Part shown: positions 36,114-45,195 of the stretch, piece by piece | How the letters are laid out: every line of letters starts with the position of its first letter | Numbering within the stretch: the first letter of the stretch is position 1 | DNA from: Carthagonibacter metallireducens | GTDB lineage: Bacteria; Gemmatimonadota; Gemmatimonadetes; Palauibacterales; Palauibacteraceae | Direction: 5' to 3' | Assembly (NCBI GenBank): GCA_023554445.1 | Contig: JAMJQQ010000081.1 | Coordinates: 1 to 64,000 of the forward strand | DNA length: 64,000 bases | The notes under the pieces: generated by a model | Database searches by the model: none | What the model saw: the letters and a program-made list of their open reading frames with translations, nothing else | Told to the model about the DNA's origin: nothing | Program-made: the position numbers and the translations under genes

Positions 36114-37156
36114 GCGATTCTCCGCAGCGCCAGGCCGACCGACAGCATCATCAGGGGAGCGATCGCTCGGGCGGCATCGAGGTCCAGCGCCCCGGGCTTG
36201 ACGCCCAGCCGTTCGATCGGGTTGGCTACCGTAGTCTCGATCTCGAGTCGCTCGGCGAGGGCCTCCGCGATTCCAGGAACGTGCACGCCTCCGCCGCACA
36301 GGTACAGGCGACCCAGGCTGGCGCCCACTTCCTGCGTCTCGAGGAATGCCGTCGCTCGCTCGATGCCGCGACCCACTTCCTGCGCACGCTCATACAGGAA
36401 TGAGCGCAGGCGCTCGTCGGCTCCCTCGCCTCTCAGCACGTTCTCGGCTTCGTCGGCGAGCATGCCGCGCTCACGCTGGAGGTCGAGGGAGAGTCTGCGA
36501 GTACCGAAGCTGAGGTCCCGGGTGAGAACCGGGACACCGTCCTCGAGAATGTTCACGTTCGTGGTCTCGTGGCCGATACTGACGAGGCTGGACAGGCCGC
36601 GCATTGCCTCCGGGTAGTTGATCTCGAGGGCATTGTGGAGGGCGAAAGCATCTACGTCGATGATCCGCGGATTGAGGTTGGCTTCCTCGAGGAGAGCGAC
36701 CTTGTTCTCGACCAGCTCTCTCTTCGCCGCGACCAGAAGGACACCCATCTGGAGACCTTCCCCCTCCGGGTCGGTGACCTCGAAGTCGAGTTGCACGTCG
36801 TCCATGTCGAAGGGTACGTGCTGCTCGGCCTCCCACCGGATCACTTCCTTCGCATCCGACTTGCGCATCCGGTCCATCTGGATCGGCTTGATGATCACGT
36901 CCCGACCGCCGACGCTGACCACCACGTCACGCTGGGAGAGGCCCTCCTCGTCGAAGATCGCGTCCACCGTCTGCGCGACGAGGCCGGGATCCATGACTTC
37001 TCCCTCGACGATCGCATCCGCACCGAGCGGGCGCACGATCAGGCGCTCGACCAGTGGAGCGGAACCCGAGTGATCGACCACCGCGACCTTGACGAATCCG
37101 CTTCCGATGTCGAGACCCACGGACCTCTTCTTACGGCCGAACCCGAAAGGCGTCAT
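36110..37156 (-). CDS. pilM: Actin-like pilus assembly protein PilM
   Basis: 348 residues. The phosphate-1 loop is VGLDIGSGFVKVAVV near the start, and IGHETTNVNIL and LCGGGVHVPGIAEAL are the later nucleotide-site segments. PilM is the cytoplasmic member of the PilMNOP complex. The ATG at 37156 is chosen because the predicted transcription start (about 37204) leaves no room for the ATG at 37210. No strong ribosome site is visible ahead of it. Confidence 0.94.
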   Translation of the reverse strand: MTPFGFGRKKRSVGLDIGSGFVKVAVVDHSGSAPLVERLIVRPLGADAIVEGEVMDPGLVAQTVDAIFDEEGLSQRDVVVSVGGRDVIIKPIQMDRMRKSDAKEVIRWEAEQHVPFDMDDVQLDFEVTDPEGEGLQMGVLLVAAKRELVENKVALLEEANLNPRIIDVDAFALHNALEINYPEAMRGLSSLVSIGHETTNVNILEDGVPVLTRDLSFGTRRLSLDLQRERGMLADEAENVLRGEGADERLRSFLYERAQEVGRGIERATAFLETQEVGASLGRLYLCGGGVHVPGIAEALAERLEIETTVANPIERLGVKPGALDLDAARAIAPLMMLSVGLALRRIA

Positions 37157-37210
37157 GTCGGCAAGCCGCTCGAACGGTTGAACTTGAGTCCCCTGTGGCA
37201 GGTGAGCCAC

Positions 37211-37239
37211 ATACTAGACAGCCTCCCAGACTGAGTCAA
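37211..37239 (-). promoter_or_regulatory. Sigma-70-type promoter of pilMNOPQ
   Basis: TTGACT (37239-37234) and TAGTAT (37216-37211) are separated by exactly 17 bases. This is the best match to the classical promoter in the window. The leader would be about 48 bases. Confidence 0.7.
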
Positions 37240-37336
37240 TCGGCCGGCGGACTTCGGTCCTCGGGGCGCTGGCGCACAACCTACGCGCTCGGATCCCGTC
37301 CAAGAAAGCCCGTTCTCCGGACCTGCGCAACGGCAG

Positions 37337-37819
37337 CTATGGAATCCGACGCGCCGACTCCAGTTGCCACGAATGGCGCCCGGCTCCGGCATCGGCCTGG
37401 ACTCGTAACCACACGAGCCCGGGCAGCGAATCACGCACTTCAGTCCTTATTTTCACGTCATGGACCCCGATTCTGACCGTATCGATCACCGGTGAATCGT
37501 CGGAAGTCCACATTTCATGTCGTTCGAGCACCTGCTGTGCCGCCAGAGCTTCCGCCGCGCGCCGGGATGCGAGTTCGGCCTGCAGTCGGGCCGCACGACT
37601 TCCGGCCGCGACCCCGATCACGGCTATCCCCAGTATCGACAGGGAGATGAGTACTTCGGCAAGTATACTCCCCGCCTGACCGACGCCCCCGGCGTCTTCG
37701 ATCGGGCGCCATAGTGAACCCGCCGGGGACTGGCGTTGTCGGTCGCCCGGGCCGTGCAGAACGCGCAAAACCTTGCGCGCTGGCCCGATTGAAGCGCTGG
37801 AAGAGGAATCGGGATTCAT
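37337..37819 (-). CDS. Type IV pseudopilin with a long leader (PilV/GspI-like)
   Basis: 160 residues from ATG at 37819, which overlaps the stop of the preceding pseudopilin gene as ATGA. The prepilin site is G50 followed by SILAEVLISLSILGIAVIG, with the conserved glutamate at mature position 5. The leader of about 50 residues is far longer than the usual 6-20. The mature body (about 110 residues) has a helix and a short beta region. It is probably a minor pilin that primes or tips the pilus. Confidence 0.8.
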   Translation of the reverse strand: MNPDSSSSASIGPARKVLRVLHGPGDRQRQSPAGSLWRPIEDAGGVGQAGSILAEVLISLSILGIAVIGVAAGSRAARLQAELASRRAAEALAAQQVLERHEMWTSDDSPVIDTVRIGVHDVKIRTEVRDSLPGLVWLRVQADAGAGRHSWQLESARRIP

Positions 37820-38253
37820 GGCCCGGACAGGACTTCCCGGCGCACACGCCCGAGAAAGTTGCACACGAGCCTGACGGTGACTCCTCGGCGCCACAGATAG
37901 ATGCTCCCGGCCCCCGCGTGGCCTCGGGAGTTGAAGCGTATCGTGGCCGGGCGCACCCGGACGGAGTCCACGGGAACTTCGGCACCGGGACCGATCCCGA
38001 GGCGTGCGATCACGGCGGAGTCGCCTGCGACGAGAAGCAACTCTCCAGTGCCGGCCCGAAGCCCGATCGTCTCCCGGCGGGAGATTGCGGCCGCGCGACC
38101 GAGATTGAGAACTCTCGTGACCGCGTTCGCTGCCTCCTGAAGTGCCGCCGCGTCCCGGAACCTGCGCAGACTGTTCCACCCTATGGCTGAGACAGTCGAC
38201 AGGAGCAGCAGTACGATCAGAAGCTCGATCAGGGTCATGCCCGATTGCCGCAC
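37816..38253 (-). CDS. GspH/FimT-type pseudopilin
   Basis: 145 residues. The short leader MRQSG is followed by MTLIELLIVLLLLSTVSAIGWNSL, with Glu5 for methylation and assembly. The rest has the GspH/FimT beta-rich outline with AAAISRRETIGLRAG and IRFNSRGHAGAGSIYL. Start is GTG at 38253 behind GGGAGG; starting at the later ATG would remove the leader. It likely works as a minor pilin in the same complex as the next gene. FimT relatives can bind DNA during uptake. Confidence 0.85.
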   Translation of the reverse strand: MRQSGMTLIELLIVLLLLSTVSAIGWNSLRRFRDAAALQEAANAVTRVLNLGRAAAISRRETIGLRAGTGELLLVAGDSAVIARLGIGPGAEVPVDSVRVRPATIRFNSRGHAGAGSIYLWRRGVTVRLVCNFLGRVRREVLSGP

Positions 38254-38271
38254 CCAGGCCTCCCGGCTTCA

Positions 38272-38310
38272 GGGGAGCGCCCACCGCTCCCCGACCGCTG
38301 GATGCGGTCG
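38272..38310 (-). other. Two tandem hairpins between the glycosyltransferase cassette and the pseudopilins
   Basis: GGGGAGC/GCTCCCC (38272-38278, 38286-38292) and CGACCGC/GCGGTCG (38292-38298, 38304-38310) are perfect stems with loops of 7 and 5 bases. No T-run follows on the minus strand, so any termination would be weak or factor-dependent. They lie just ahead of the pseudopilin ribosome site. Confidence 0.4.
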
Positions 38311-38326
38311 CGCCTTCAACGGCGGG

Positions 38327-39316
38327 TCAACCGGGAGGAGCGACCTCCTTCACCCCCGTGGCCCGCCCGGCCCGTGCAGCGGTCGGTTCGGAGTCGAGGT
38401 TGCGCGAACGGTCCACGATCCAGTTCGGGCGGTGCTTGGTCTCCGTATAGATCCGTCCGATGTACTCCCCGATCATGCCGATCGCTATCAGCTGAATACC
38501 GCCGATGAACAGGACCGAGGTCATCACTGAGGCCCAGCCGAGAATCGCTTCGCCACTGACCAGCTTCTGCCAGAGCACGTTCAGGAGAACGAGAAATGCC
38601 ATGCCCGAGACGACGAATCCCATGACCGTCGCGAGGCGCAAGGGCACCTCCGAATAGGAGACGAATGCGTCGACGGCCATGCGGAAGAGCTTCAGCGGCG
38701 ATTGTCTTGGCTGGCCTGCGTACCGGGCTTCGCGCTCGAACTCGACGCCGGTCTGGCTGCCTCCGACGTAGGCTCGAAGTCCGCTCACGTACCGATTGTG
38801 CTCGGGCATGGCATTGATCGTCTCGACCACGCGTCGGTCCATCAGCGAGAAATTGCCGGCGTTCGCGGGGATTTCCAGACTGCTGAGCTTCCCGAGGATC
38901 AGGTAGAACAGCGAGAACAGGGCTCGCTTCGGAAGGGCTTCCTTGCGTTTGCGCTTCACGGCGTAGACGACGTCGTGACCCGCCTTCCAGGTCTCCAGGA
39001 GCTCGGGAATCACCTCCGGCGGGTCCTGCAGGTCGCCATCGAGGAGGATGACGGCGTCGGCATCGGTCTGCGAAAGTCCTGCTGCGATCGCGGCCTGCTG
39101 GCCGAAATTCCGGGCCAGGTGCACGATCACGACCCTCGGATCCGCATCGGCGTAGGCGTCCAGACGGGCGGTCGAGCCATCCACGCTTCCGTCGTTCACG
39201 TAGATGACTCGCCATTCCAGCGGCAACCCCTCGAGGACGCCGGTCAGACGTCGATGGAGCTCCGGGAGAATCTCGATCTCGTTGTAAACCGGAACGACGG
39301 CATCCAGGGTGTTCAA
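38327..39316 (-). CDS. Family 2 glycosyltransferase, polyprenyl-phosphate sugar synthase type
   Basis: About 329 residues. The GT-A domain begins LDAVVPVYNEIEILPEL and has VNDGSVDGS and LDGDLQDPPEVIPELL, which bind the nucleotide sugar and metal. Two C-terminal membrane helices (about 235-255 and 270-290) match the GtrB/DPM1 group, which loads a sugar onto undecaprenyl phosphate. The likely start is TTG at 39316, one base after the preceding stop and 8 bases behind GGAGG; a TTG at 39331 is also open. It would supply lipid-linked sugar to the two ArnT-like proteins encoded just upstream. Confidence 0.88.
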   Translation of the reverse strand: MNTLDAVVPVYNEIEILPELHRRLTGVLEGLPLEWRVIYVNDGSVDGSTARLDAYADADPRVVIVHLARNFGQQAAIAAGLSQTDADAVILLDGDLQDPPEVIPELLETWKAGHDVVYAVKRKRKEALPKRALFSLFYLILGKLSSLEIPANAGNFSLMDRRVVETINAMPEHNRYVSGLRAYVGGSQTGVEFEREARYAGQPRQSPLKLFRMAVDAFVSYSEVPLRLATVMGFVVSGMAFLVLLNVLWQKLVSGEAILGWASVMTSVLFIGGIQLIAIGMIGEYIGRIYTETKHRPNWIVDRSRNLDSEPTAARAGRATGVKEVAPPG

Positions 39317-39317
39317 C

Positions 39318-40973
39318 TCATTCCCCTCCAAGCGGTTCGCCGCCCGACCCCTGAGCGCTCAACTCGTACAGGCCGGCGAGTTCGACACCTTCCACTTCGA
39401 CGGCCACGATCGGCCGGACCGTCCGGTACACCTCCATGAGCGGGGGTGGAAGCGTCGCCTGCCGTGCCATCATCAGCAAGTACGAAGCCGTCGGATCGTT
39501 CACGATCCGGAGGTCATCGCGCAACAGGCCGAGCTCCTGCAGCTCCGCGAAGTACTTCGCGGTGGGCCATGCCATCACCGTCGCTCCTTCGGGCAGAATC
39601 CGTTCGACCTCGGAGATGAATTCAGGCGTGAAAGCGTCGTACCAGTAGGTGACTTCCATGCCCTTCGCGCTCGCCCCTCTCAGCCCACCGACGACTTCGT
39701 TGTAGTACGAGGTCCAGTAGGGTGCGACGGCCCGCTCCTGTCGGAAGGCAGGGAGAAGATAGGCCGACATCACGAGCAGCAATCCAAGTGACGCCGCCCT
39801 CTTCTCGAAACGCGAGCGCAGTGCATCATCGAATCTACCGAGCGCGAGGCCGGCCAGGATCGCCACGAATGGAAATGCCGGAAGGAACAGCCGCACCCCA
39901 TCGTGATTCGGAGACGTCGGCAGAGCCATCAGCGCCAGGAAGAAGCCGATCTGCAGGAGCGAGAGTCTGGCCATGGCGGCCCGAGGGTCGGGAGGCCTGA
40001 GAATCGTCCGACTGCGACCGAGATCGGCAGTTCCTATCACCGCGAGACTGAGAATACCGACGGGTATCGTGATCAGCATCATCACGATCGCCTGGTGCCA
40101 GGGAACCACGTATTCGTAGATCCGTCCGAGGTATGCGGTAGCGATCGGGATGCTCTCATCGCGAGTCAGGCTCTCCTCGACCAGCCTCCTCAGGGCGCCC
40201 TCGGGATCATGCCAGGCCGGGGGCACGAACAGCCAGGCAACGAGAAGGCCGACCAGCAGCGTGACGATCCACGGCCACCAGCGACGCTCGAGAAGCGCCC
40301 ATGCGAGAAGCGGTATCGGGAGGAGCCAACCGGTGAACTTGGTGCCCATCGCCAGCCCGAGAGCGATCGCCGCCAGAAACAACCGCCCTCCGCCACCCTG
40401 GCGCAGAAAAGAGGCAAAGGAGACGACGGTCAGGGTCCAGAAAAAGGTCAGGGGCACGTCAGTCGTCGCGAAGTGGGCATGACCCGCAACCCTGGGCATC
40501 AGCGCGAGCGAGAGCGCCGCCCCGATCCCGGCTGCAATTCCCGCGGCACCGCTGACGCTCCAGGCGAGCAGTCCGGCCAGCAGCGCGAACAGAGTGGCAG
40601 AGAACAGCCTGTATCCGGACACCGGACCCGATCGATCGCCGAAGACCCGCTCGGTGAGCGCCATTCCTTGCTTGTAGACCGGGGGGTGCGGATTGTAGTA
40701 GCGAGATTCGGGAGGGTCCCAGGCCGCCAGAATCACCTCCGGCTCGAGGGCGGACCGGGGATCGCGAATCGCCTCCGAGACCCAACCCTGTATCCGCTCC
40801 ACCGAAGAGAAGTACTCGGGCTCGTCCCAGGTCACGCCGGGCCGATCGAGCTCGGGCAGCAGGAACGCGAGAACGATGATCGTGACGGCGGCCGCTGCCA
40901 GCGCCCTCGATCCGAACTTCGGAGTCGGGCTCCTTTCGACCGATTCCGGCGGGGAGATCGCGAACCGTTTCAC
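39318..40973 (-). CDS. ArnT/PMT-like membrane glycosyltransferase (first copy)
   Basis: 551 residues with about 11 membrane helices. The first periplasmic loop contains PGVTWDEPEYFSSV, the acidic motif of the GT-C fold, and NPHPPVYKQG follows. Enzymes of this class take a sugar from a polyprenyl phosphate and attach it to lipid or protein in the periplasm. The start GTG at 40973 overlaps the stop of the previous gene (GTGA). It shares motifs such as YLGRIYEYVVPWH and DGVRLFLPAFPFVAILAGL with the next gene, so they are paralogues. Confidence 0.85.
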   Translation of the reverse strand: MKRFAISPPESVERSPTPKFGSRALAAAAVTIIVLAFLLPELDRPGVTWDEPEYFSSVERIQGWVSEAIRDPRSALEPEVILAAWDPPESRYYNPHPPVYKQGMALTERVFGDRSGPVSGYRLFSATLFALLAGLLAWSVSGAAGIAAGIGAALSLALMPRVAGHAHFATTDVPLTFFWTLTVVSFASFLRQGGGGRLFLAAIALGLAMGTKFTGWLLPIPLLAWALLERRWWPWIVTLLVGLLVAWLFVPPAWHDPEGALRRLVEESLTRDESIPIATAYLGRIYEYVVPWHQAIVMMLITIPVGILSLAVIGTADLGRSRTILRPPDPRAAMARLSLLQIGFFLALMALPTSPNHDGVRLFLPAFPFVAILAGLALGRFDDALRSRFEKRAASLGLLLVMSAYLLPAFRQERAVAPYWTSYYNEVVGGLRGASAKGMEVTYWYDAFTPEFISEVERILPEGATVMAWPTAKYFAELQELGLLRDDLRIVNDPTASYLLMMARQATLPPPLMEVYRTVRPIVAVEVEGVELAGLYELSAQGSGGEPLGGE

Positions 40974-42682
40974 TGGAGCCGGTAGACCCGCAGAAGCGGC
41001 GCCCCCTCGAGCGATATCTCATAAGCGGGCGGGTCACCCCGGCGATCCACCGCCCAGTCGATGGGCCGCCACATCGCCTTCCGATTGTACTGCAGCAGGA
41101 AGTGCGGTGCGGCCGGATCCCGATCCACGACCGTCGGTGCACGGACCGTCGAGCCCGCGCACACCAGGGTCAGGTCCGGGCGATCGGGAATCAGCGATGG
41201 CCACTGCGTCTCGACCACCCAGCTCGCTGGCGCCCGGCCGAGTGTCTGAGCGAAGCAGGTCTCCTCGAGCAGGAATCCAGGGTCGATCACGGCGCCCTCG
41301 GGAATGAAGCTCGCGAGGTCGTTCAGGACGTCCCGGTTGAGGATTTCCTTGAGATTCGTGATCTCGAGTCCCCGGCGCTCCGCACCGTCTACGCCCCCGA
41401 CGAGCGAGTTGATGTAGGACAGCTGGTACGGATGCGTTCGGACGACTGCCGCCGCCGCCGGTACGAAGAGAAGTGCCAGAACCGCAACGGACAGCCAGGG
41501 CTGCGATGAATGTGCCCGGATGGCTGGGAGCCGTTCCAGCAACTCGGTGATCCGCGCCGTCCCGAGTCCGGCGAGCACGGCGAAGAACGGGAAGGCGGGG
41601 AGAATCAACCTCACTCCGTCGTGCATGGGCGCCGAGGGCAGCATGAGGGCCGCGTACAGCACCGATGCGTTGAGCAGGCAGAACCCGACGACGAGACGGT
41701 AACGGCGACCCGGTACGCCTGCGAACATCGCGACCAGGATCGTGGGAGGGACCACGATCAGCGTCCAGACGAAGGGATAGTGCCAGGGCCCACGGTAAGC
41801 GTAGAAGGTCCCGAAATAGAGGGTCCGCAGGAGATTCAGCGGCTCCTCGGATCTATCGAACCCGGCGCCGAAGTAGTCCGCGAGCCCGAGCGCAGGATCC
41901 ACCCACAGCACGGGATTCGTGAGGAAGAACACGGCCAGGGCTGACGAGGCGATCACGAGAGTGGCCCGTATCAACCGGCCGGGTCGGCGCAGCAGGATCC
42001 AGAGCCCGAGAACCGGAATCGCGAGGAGGCCCGTGAACTTCGTCGAGACGGCAGCACCGAGCAGCACTCCACTCATCAGCAGGAATCGCCATCGCGCCCC
42101 TTCGGTCCAGCGAAACAGGCAGGCGGCGGAGCCGAACCAGAACGCCGCGAGAAACAGATCGGTGTGTGCGAGGTGACCGTGGGCGAAGAGAACAGGCAGG
42201 GTAAGAACACTCATGCCTGCGCCGATGCCGGCGAGGCTGGACCCTGCCACGGATGCCGTAAACGCCGCACAGCCGGCCGTCAGGAGTGCGAAAGTCAGCA
42301 TCACGCCGACACGATAAGCGGTCACCGGGTCGAGCACGTCCCGAAACAGGAGCCACGAGATTCCGCTGATTTCACGCGAGAGTGGTGGATGCGGAAGCCG
42401 GATGTTCATCCATCGCCAGTGGTCGTCGAGATTCTCGACGCTCAAGACCGACACCACGTCGCCCGCGGCCAGTCCCTGGATGAATTCCTGGAGCCAGGAC
42501 AGCTGGCGCAGGGAGCTGTAGAAGTAGTTGCCGACATCGCTCGCGACCCCGTAGTCGGACTCGGTTGCGAACATCAGCACCGCCGAAACGAGGAAGAAGA
42601 TCCCGGCCATCGCCCGGGTGGGTAGGCCGGGTGACGAATCTCCGGAGGGCATGCCTGCGTGTCTTGACCGATCGTCGATCAC
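40970..42682 (-). CDS. ArnT/PMT-like membrane glycosyltransferase (second copy)
   Basis: 570 residues with about 11 membrane helices. The acidic loop motif is YGVASDVGNYFYSS, with RLPHPPLSREISG downstream. The stretch DGVRLILPAFPFFAVLAGLG matches the neighbouring copy, so one arose by duplication, but the N-terminal catalytic loops differ, which suggests different acceptors or donors. It starts with GTG at 42682, overlapping the YfhO-like gene stop. The acceptor could be lipid, polysaccharide or the pilin encoded nearby. Confidence 0.84.
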   Translation of the reverse strand: MIDDRSRHAGMPSGDSSPGLPTRAMAGIFFLVSAVLMFATESDYGVASDVGNYFYSSLRQLSWLQEFIQGLAAGDVVSVLSVENLDDHWRWMNIRLPHPPLSREISGISWLLFRDVLDPVTAYRVGVMLTFALLTAGCAAFTASVAGSSLAGIGAGMSVLTLPVLFAHGHLAHTDLFLAAFWFGSAACLFRWTEGARWRFLLMSGVLLGAAVSTKFTGLLAIPVLGLWILLRRPGRLIRATLVIASSALAVFFLTNPVLWVDPALGLADYFGAGFDRSEEPLNLLRTLYFGTFYAYRGPWHYPFVWTLIVVPPTILVAMFAGVPGRRYRLVVGFCLLNASVLYAALMLPSAPMHDGVRLILPAFPFFAVLAGLGTARITELLERLPAIRAHSSQPWLSVAVLALLFVPAAAAVVRTHPYQLSYINSLVGGVDGAERRGLEITNLKEILNRDVLNDLASFIPEGAVIDPGFLLEETCFAQTLGRAPASWVVETQWPSLIPDRPDLTLVCAGSTVRAPTVVDRDPAAPHFLLQYNRKAMWRPIDWAVDRRGDPPAYEISLEGAPLLRVYRLQ

Positions 42683-45081
42683 CGCGTCCTCCCGGGCCGC
42701 CAGGTCGCGAGTCCGAGCAGGGCCAGCAGGCCGACCAGTGAGACCGCCACGCTCAAGCCGAACGCCGTAGGCCGGAATCGCAGCTCCACCTCACTATCTC
42801 CGGAGGGTAGCGAAATCGCCCGGAAGACTCCTCCCGCTCGCAGGACCGGAACTTCGATACCGTCCACGCGGGCTTTCCACCCCGGGTAGTAACGATCGTT
42901 CAACACCAGCAGCATCGGACCGGAGGTCGACGTACGGAACCGAACCCGGTTCTGGCCGAATTCGGCGGACAGTATCCTGCCCATGCCCGCCATGGCACGC
43001 GGTGTCGGGGGTCTCTCGAGCACGACACGCTCTCCAAGCGGGAAGTCGGACTGGAGGGTGCGCGCAAGTGCTCGCGCCGGTCCCTCCGCCAGCTCGTAGT
43101 CGCTGACCAGATAGGCACGCGGGAGGGGATTCGGCACTTCGAACAGGCGCAGGGGAAGATCAGGGTGTCGGCCAGCTACGCGGAGTCCGACCAGCGTATC
43201 GGCCGCGACGGTGGGATCGGCGTACCAGCGCACGTTCATGGCCCGCAGGAAGTCGATCGGATCGTCACCCCAGCCCTGGATGGCTGCGTCGTTGGTCAGC
43301 GCCACCGAGCGCAGCTCAATGCCCTGCAGCCCGTCCTGCAGCTGCCACCCGTACAACTGTCCGACGTTGGGCCCCATGGTCTCGAAGTCGAGATACAGGT
43401 TCGACAACTCGTAAGCGCCGTCGACACGCACCATGTTTCCCATTGCCGCGTCGTGCGGAGAACCGCGGAAGCGGTAGGCCTGCGGGTCGGCTCCAAGGGT
43501 CTCGAGGGCGAGAGCCGGCCAGGCTGGTGTGTCGTATACTTCCGATTCGACGGACGGATTGATTCGGGCGTTGGCGGCGACCAGGTCGGCGACCACGAGC
43601 ATCGCCAGCAGGCCGATCACGGCCTCGGGTCGCAGGCGACCCCTCCCTCCGACCCCGACGACGGCCGTGGTCAGGCCGAGCAGGACGGTCAGGCGGACGG
43701 CCTGCGAGGCATACAGAGAAGCCGACAATCCGGGATCCTCGCAGGGGGCAAGACCGCTCGGCAACGAAGCACAGGCCCATTCGATGACACCCGGTGTCCA
43801 GCGAAGCGCGATGGCCGTGACTCCATGCAGCAGGGCGAGACAGCCGAACAGGATCACCCCCGCCCTGCGTCCCTTTCCCTCGCCCGCCCGATCGGCCCCG
43901 CTCGCAGCGAGAACCGCAATCGCCATTGCCGGCAGCAGCAGGAACTTCTCCGGGTAGCGGAAGGGCCGCAGCAGCGGAACGGTCTCGAACAGAAAGCGAT
44001 ACACGGGACTGGTCGCGCCCAGGGCGATCAGGATTCCGATCATGGCCGACACGCTCCAGAACCAGGCCGTGCGCCGAGTGCCGTGTCGGATACCGAAGAG
44101 CGCCAGCCCCAGGACCACGGCTCCGAGATAGGGACTGAGAACCCACGGGGTGTTCATCGCGAAAATGAAGCGGGTCGAATACCCGTGCACGCCGGTGGCC
44201 AGCACGGGCGGTATTCCGAGATGAACGAGACCGGTCGGTTCGAGGGAGCGGGAAGTCGCATATCCGATGTCGGTTGGCATCGTGCGGACCGAATGGAGTA
44301 TGAACTCCACGAACGGCACCAGCTGTGCGGCCACCACCGCGACGGCTACTGCGCCCGCCACGGCCAGAGATCCGGTCTGCCGGACGAGACCGACCGAACG
44401 CTCCTCGATGTTCAGAGCCCCGTGAACGAACAACCAGATCAGGCCGATCGCGAGCAGCTGCGGCTCTCCCCCGAGGAAAGCCGTGGCGCACAGCGCGGCG
44501 AACGCCGCTATCCGCCGAGAACTCGCATTCGTCAAGACTCTGTCCCAGGACCAGAACAGCCAGGGGACCCAGGCCACGGTCTGGAGGTTGTTGGGAAAAT
44601 TGCCCAGCGAGACCAGGTATCCGCCGAGCATGAATGCGGCGGCTCCCAACCATGCCGCCTGCAACGATCGGCCCCAGCGGCGCAACAGGAGGAGAAGTCC
44701 TGCGCCAGCGATCGGATAGTGGAGTGCGACGAGCCAGTCGAAGGAAGTCGATAGCGGCAGCGTGTAGAGAAGGAGACTCCCCGGATAGAGAACGCCAGGC
44801 TGCAGCGCCGCGAAGAAAGGCTCGCCGTTGACGAGACCGGGATTCCACCAGGGAATCCGCCCGGCCCGTATCGATTCGACGAGCACGTGCTTCATCGGGT
44901 AGAAGAAAGGTGTGATGTCGCGCCCGAACAGCGTGCGACCGCCGAACAGGACGGGCCAGAAGAGAACCAGAGAGGCGGCGGTCAGGAGAGCGATCGCGAG
45001 CGGGACGGTCAGCGGATTCCGCTCACCCGAAGGATCTCGGGCAGAATCTCCCGGCGGCATCTGCCGTGTCACGATCGACAA
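42679..45081 (-). CDS. YfhO-family large membrane protein
   Basis: 800 residues with at least 12 membrane helices and a C-terminal periplasmic domain. The segment LFGRDITPFFYPMKHVLVESIRAGRIPWWNPGLVNGEPF is the YfhO signature. The C-terminal part has LNDRYYPGWKARVDG and VPVLRAGGVFRAISLPSGDSEVELRFRP, also diagnostic. In Bacillus YfhO is linked to glycosylation of lipoteichoic acid. The frame opens at TTG 45081 behind GGGGGA; an ATG at 45060 is an alternative. It is the first gene of the four-gene cassette. Confidence 0.86.
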   Translation of the reverse strand: MSIVTRQMPPGDSARDPSGERNPLTVPLAIALLTAASLVLFWPVLFGGRTLFGRDITPFFYPMKHVLVESIRAGRIPWWNPGLVNGEPFFAALQPGVLYPGSLLLYTLPLSTSFDWLVALHYPIAGAGLLLLLRRWGRSLQAAWLGAAAFMLGGYLVSLGNFPNNLQTVAWVPWLFWSWDRVLTNASSRRIAAFAALCATAFLGGEPQLLAIGLIWLFVHGALNIEERSVGLVRQTGSLAVAGAVAVAVVAAQLVPFVEFILHSVRTMPTDIGYATSRSLEPTGLVHLGIPPVLATGVHGYSTRFIFAMNTPWVLSPYLGAVVLGLALFGIRHGTRRTAWFWSVSAMIGILIALGATSPVYRFLFETVPLLRPFRYPEKFLLLPAMAIAVLAASGADRAGEGKGRRAGVILFGCLALLHGVTAIALRWTPGVIEWACASLPSGLAPCEDPGLSASLYASQAVRLTVLLGLTTAVVGVGGRGRLRPEAVIGLLAMLVVADLVAANARINPSVESEVYDTPAWPALALETLGADPQAYRFRGSPHDAAMGNMVRVDGAYELSNLYLDFETMGPNVGQLYGWQLQDGLQGIELRSVALTNDAAIQGWGDDPIDFLRAMNVRWYADPTVAADTLVGLRVAGRHPDLPLRLFEVPNPLPRAYLVSDYELAEGPARALARTLQSDFPLGERVVLERPPTPRAMAGMGRILSAEFGQNRVRFRTSTSGPMLLVLNDRYYPGWKARVDGIEVPVLRAGGVFRAISLPSGDSEVELRFRPTAFGLSVAVSLVGLLALLGLATWRPGRTR

Positions 45082-45114
45082 GCGTCCCCCGAGCGCTGGT
45101 CGTGGATCAAGGCA

Positions 45115-45150
45115 CGAGGGCGCAGCGGAAAATCAGCCGCTGCGCCCTCG
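45115..45150 (-). terminator. Terminator of pilA
   Basis: CGAGGGCGCAGCGG (45115-45128) pairs perfectly with CCGCTGCGCCCTCG (45137-45150) around an 8-base loop. The minus strand then reads TGCCTTGATC, a weak T-run. It lies 45 bases after pilA and 34 bases before the YfhO-like start, so it separates the abundant pilin message from the cassette. Confidence 0.75.
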
Positions 45151-45195
45151 CAGTGATCAGGTGGGCGCCGGTCGGAACCGGATCGCCCGGTCGAA

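Noticed and set aside
37156..37210. Longer pilM starting at the ATG at 37210
   Set aside because: That start coincides with the predicted transcription start and adds residues without family similarity.
42900..44850. Long frames on both strands across the YfhO-like gene
   Set aside because: They are Arg-rich and low in hydrophobic order, typical of shadow frames in GC-rich DNA; the YfhO signature frame explains the region.
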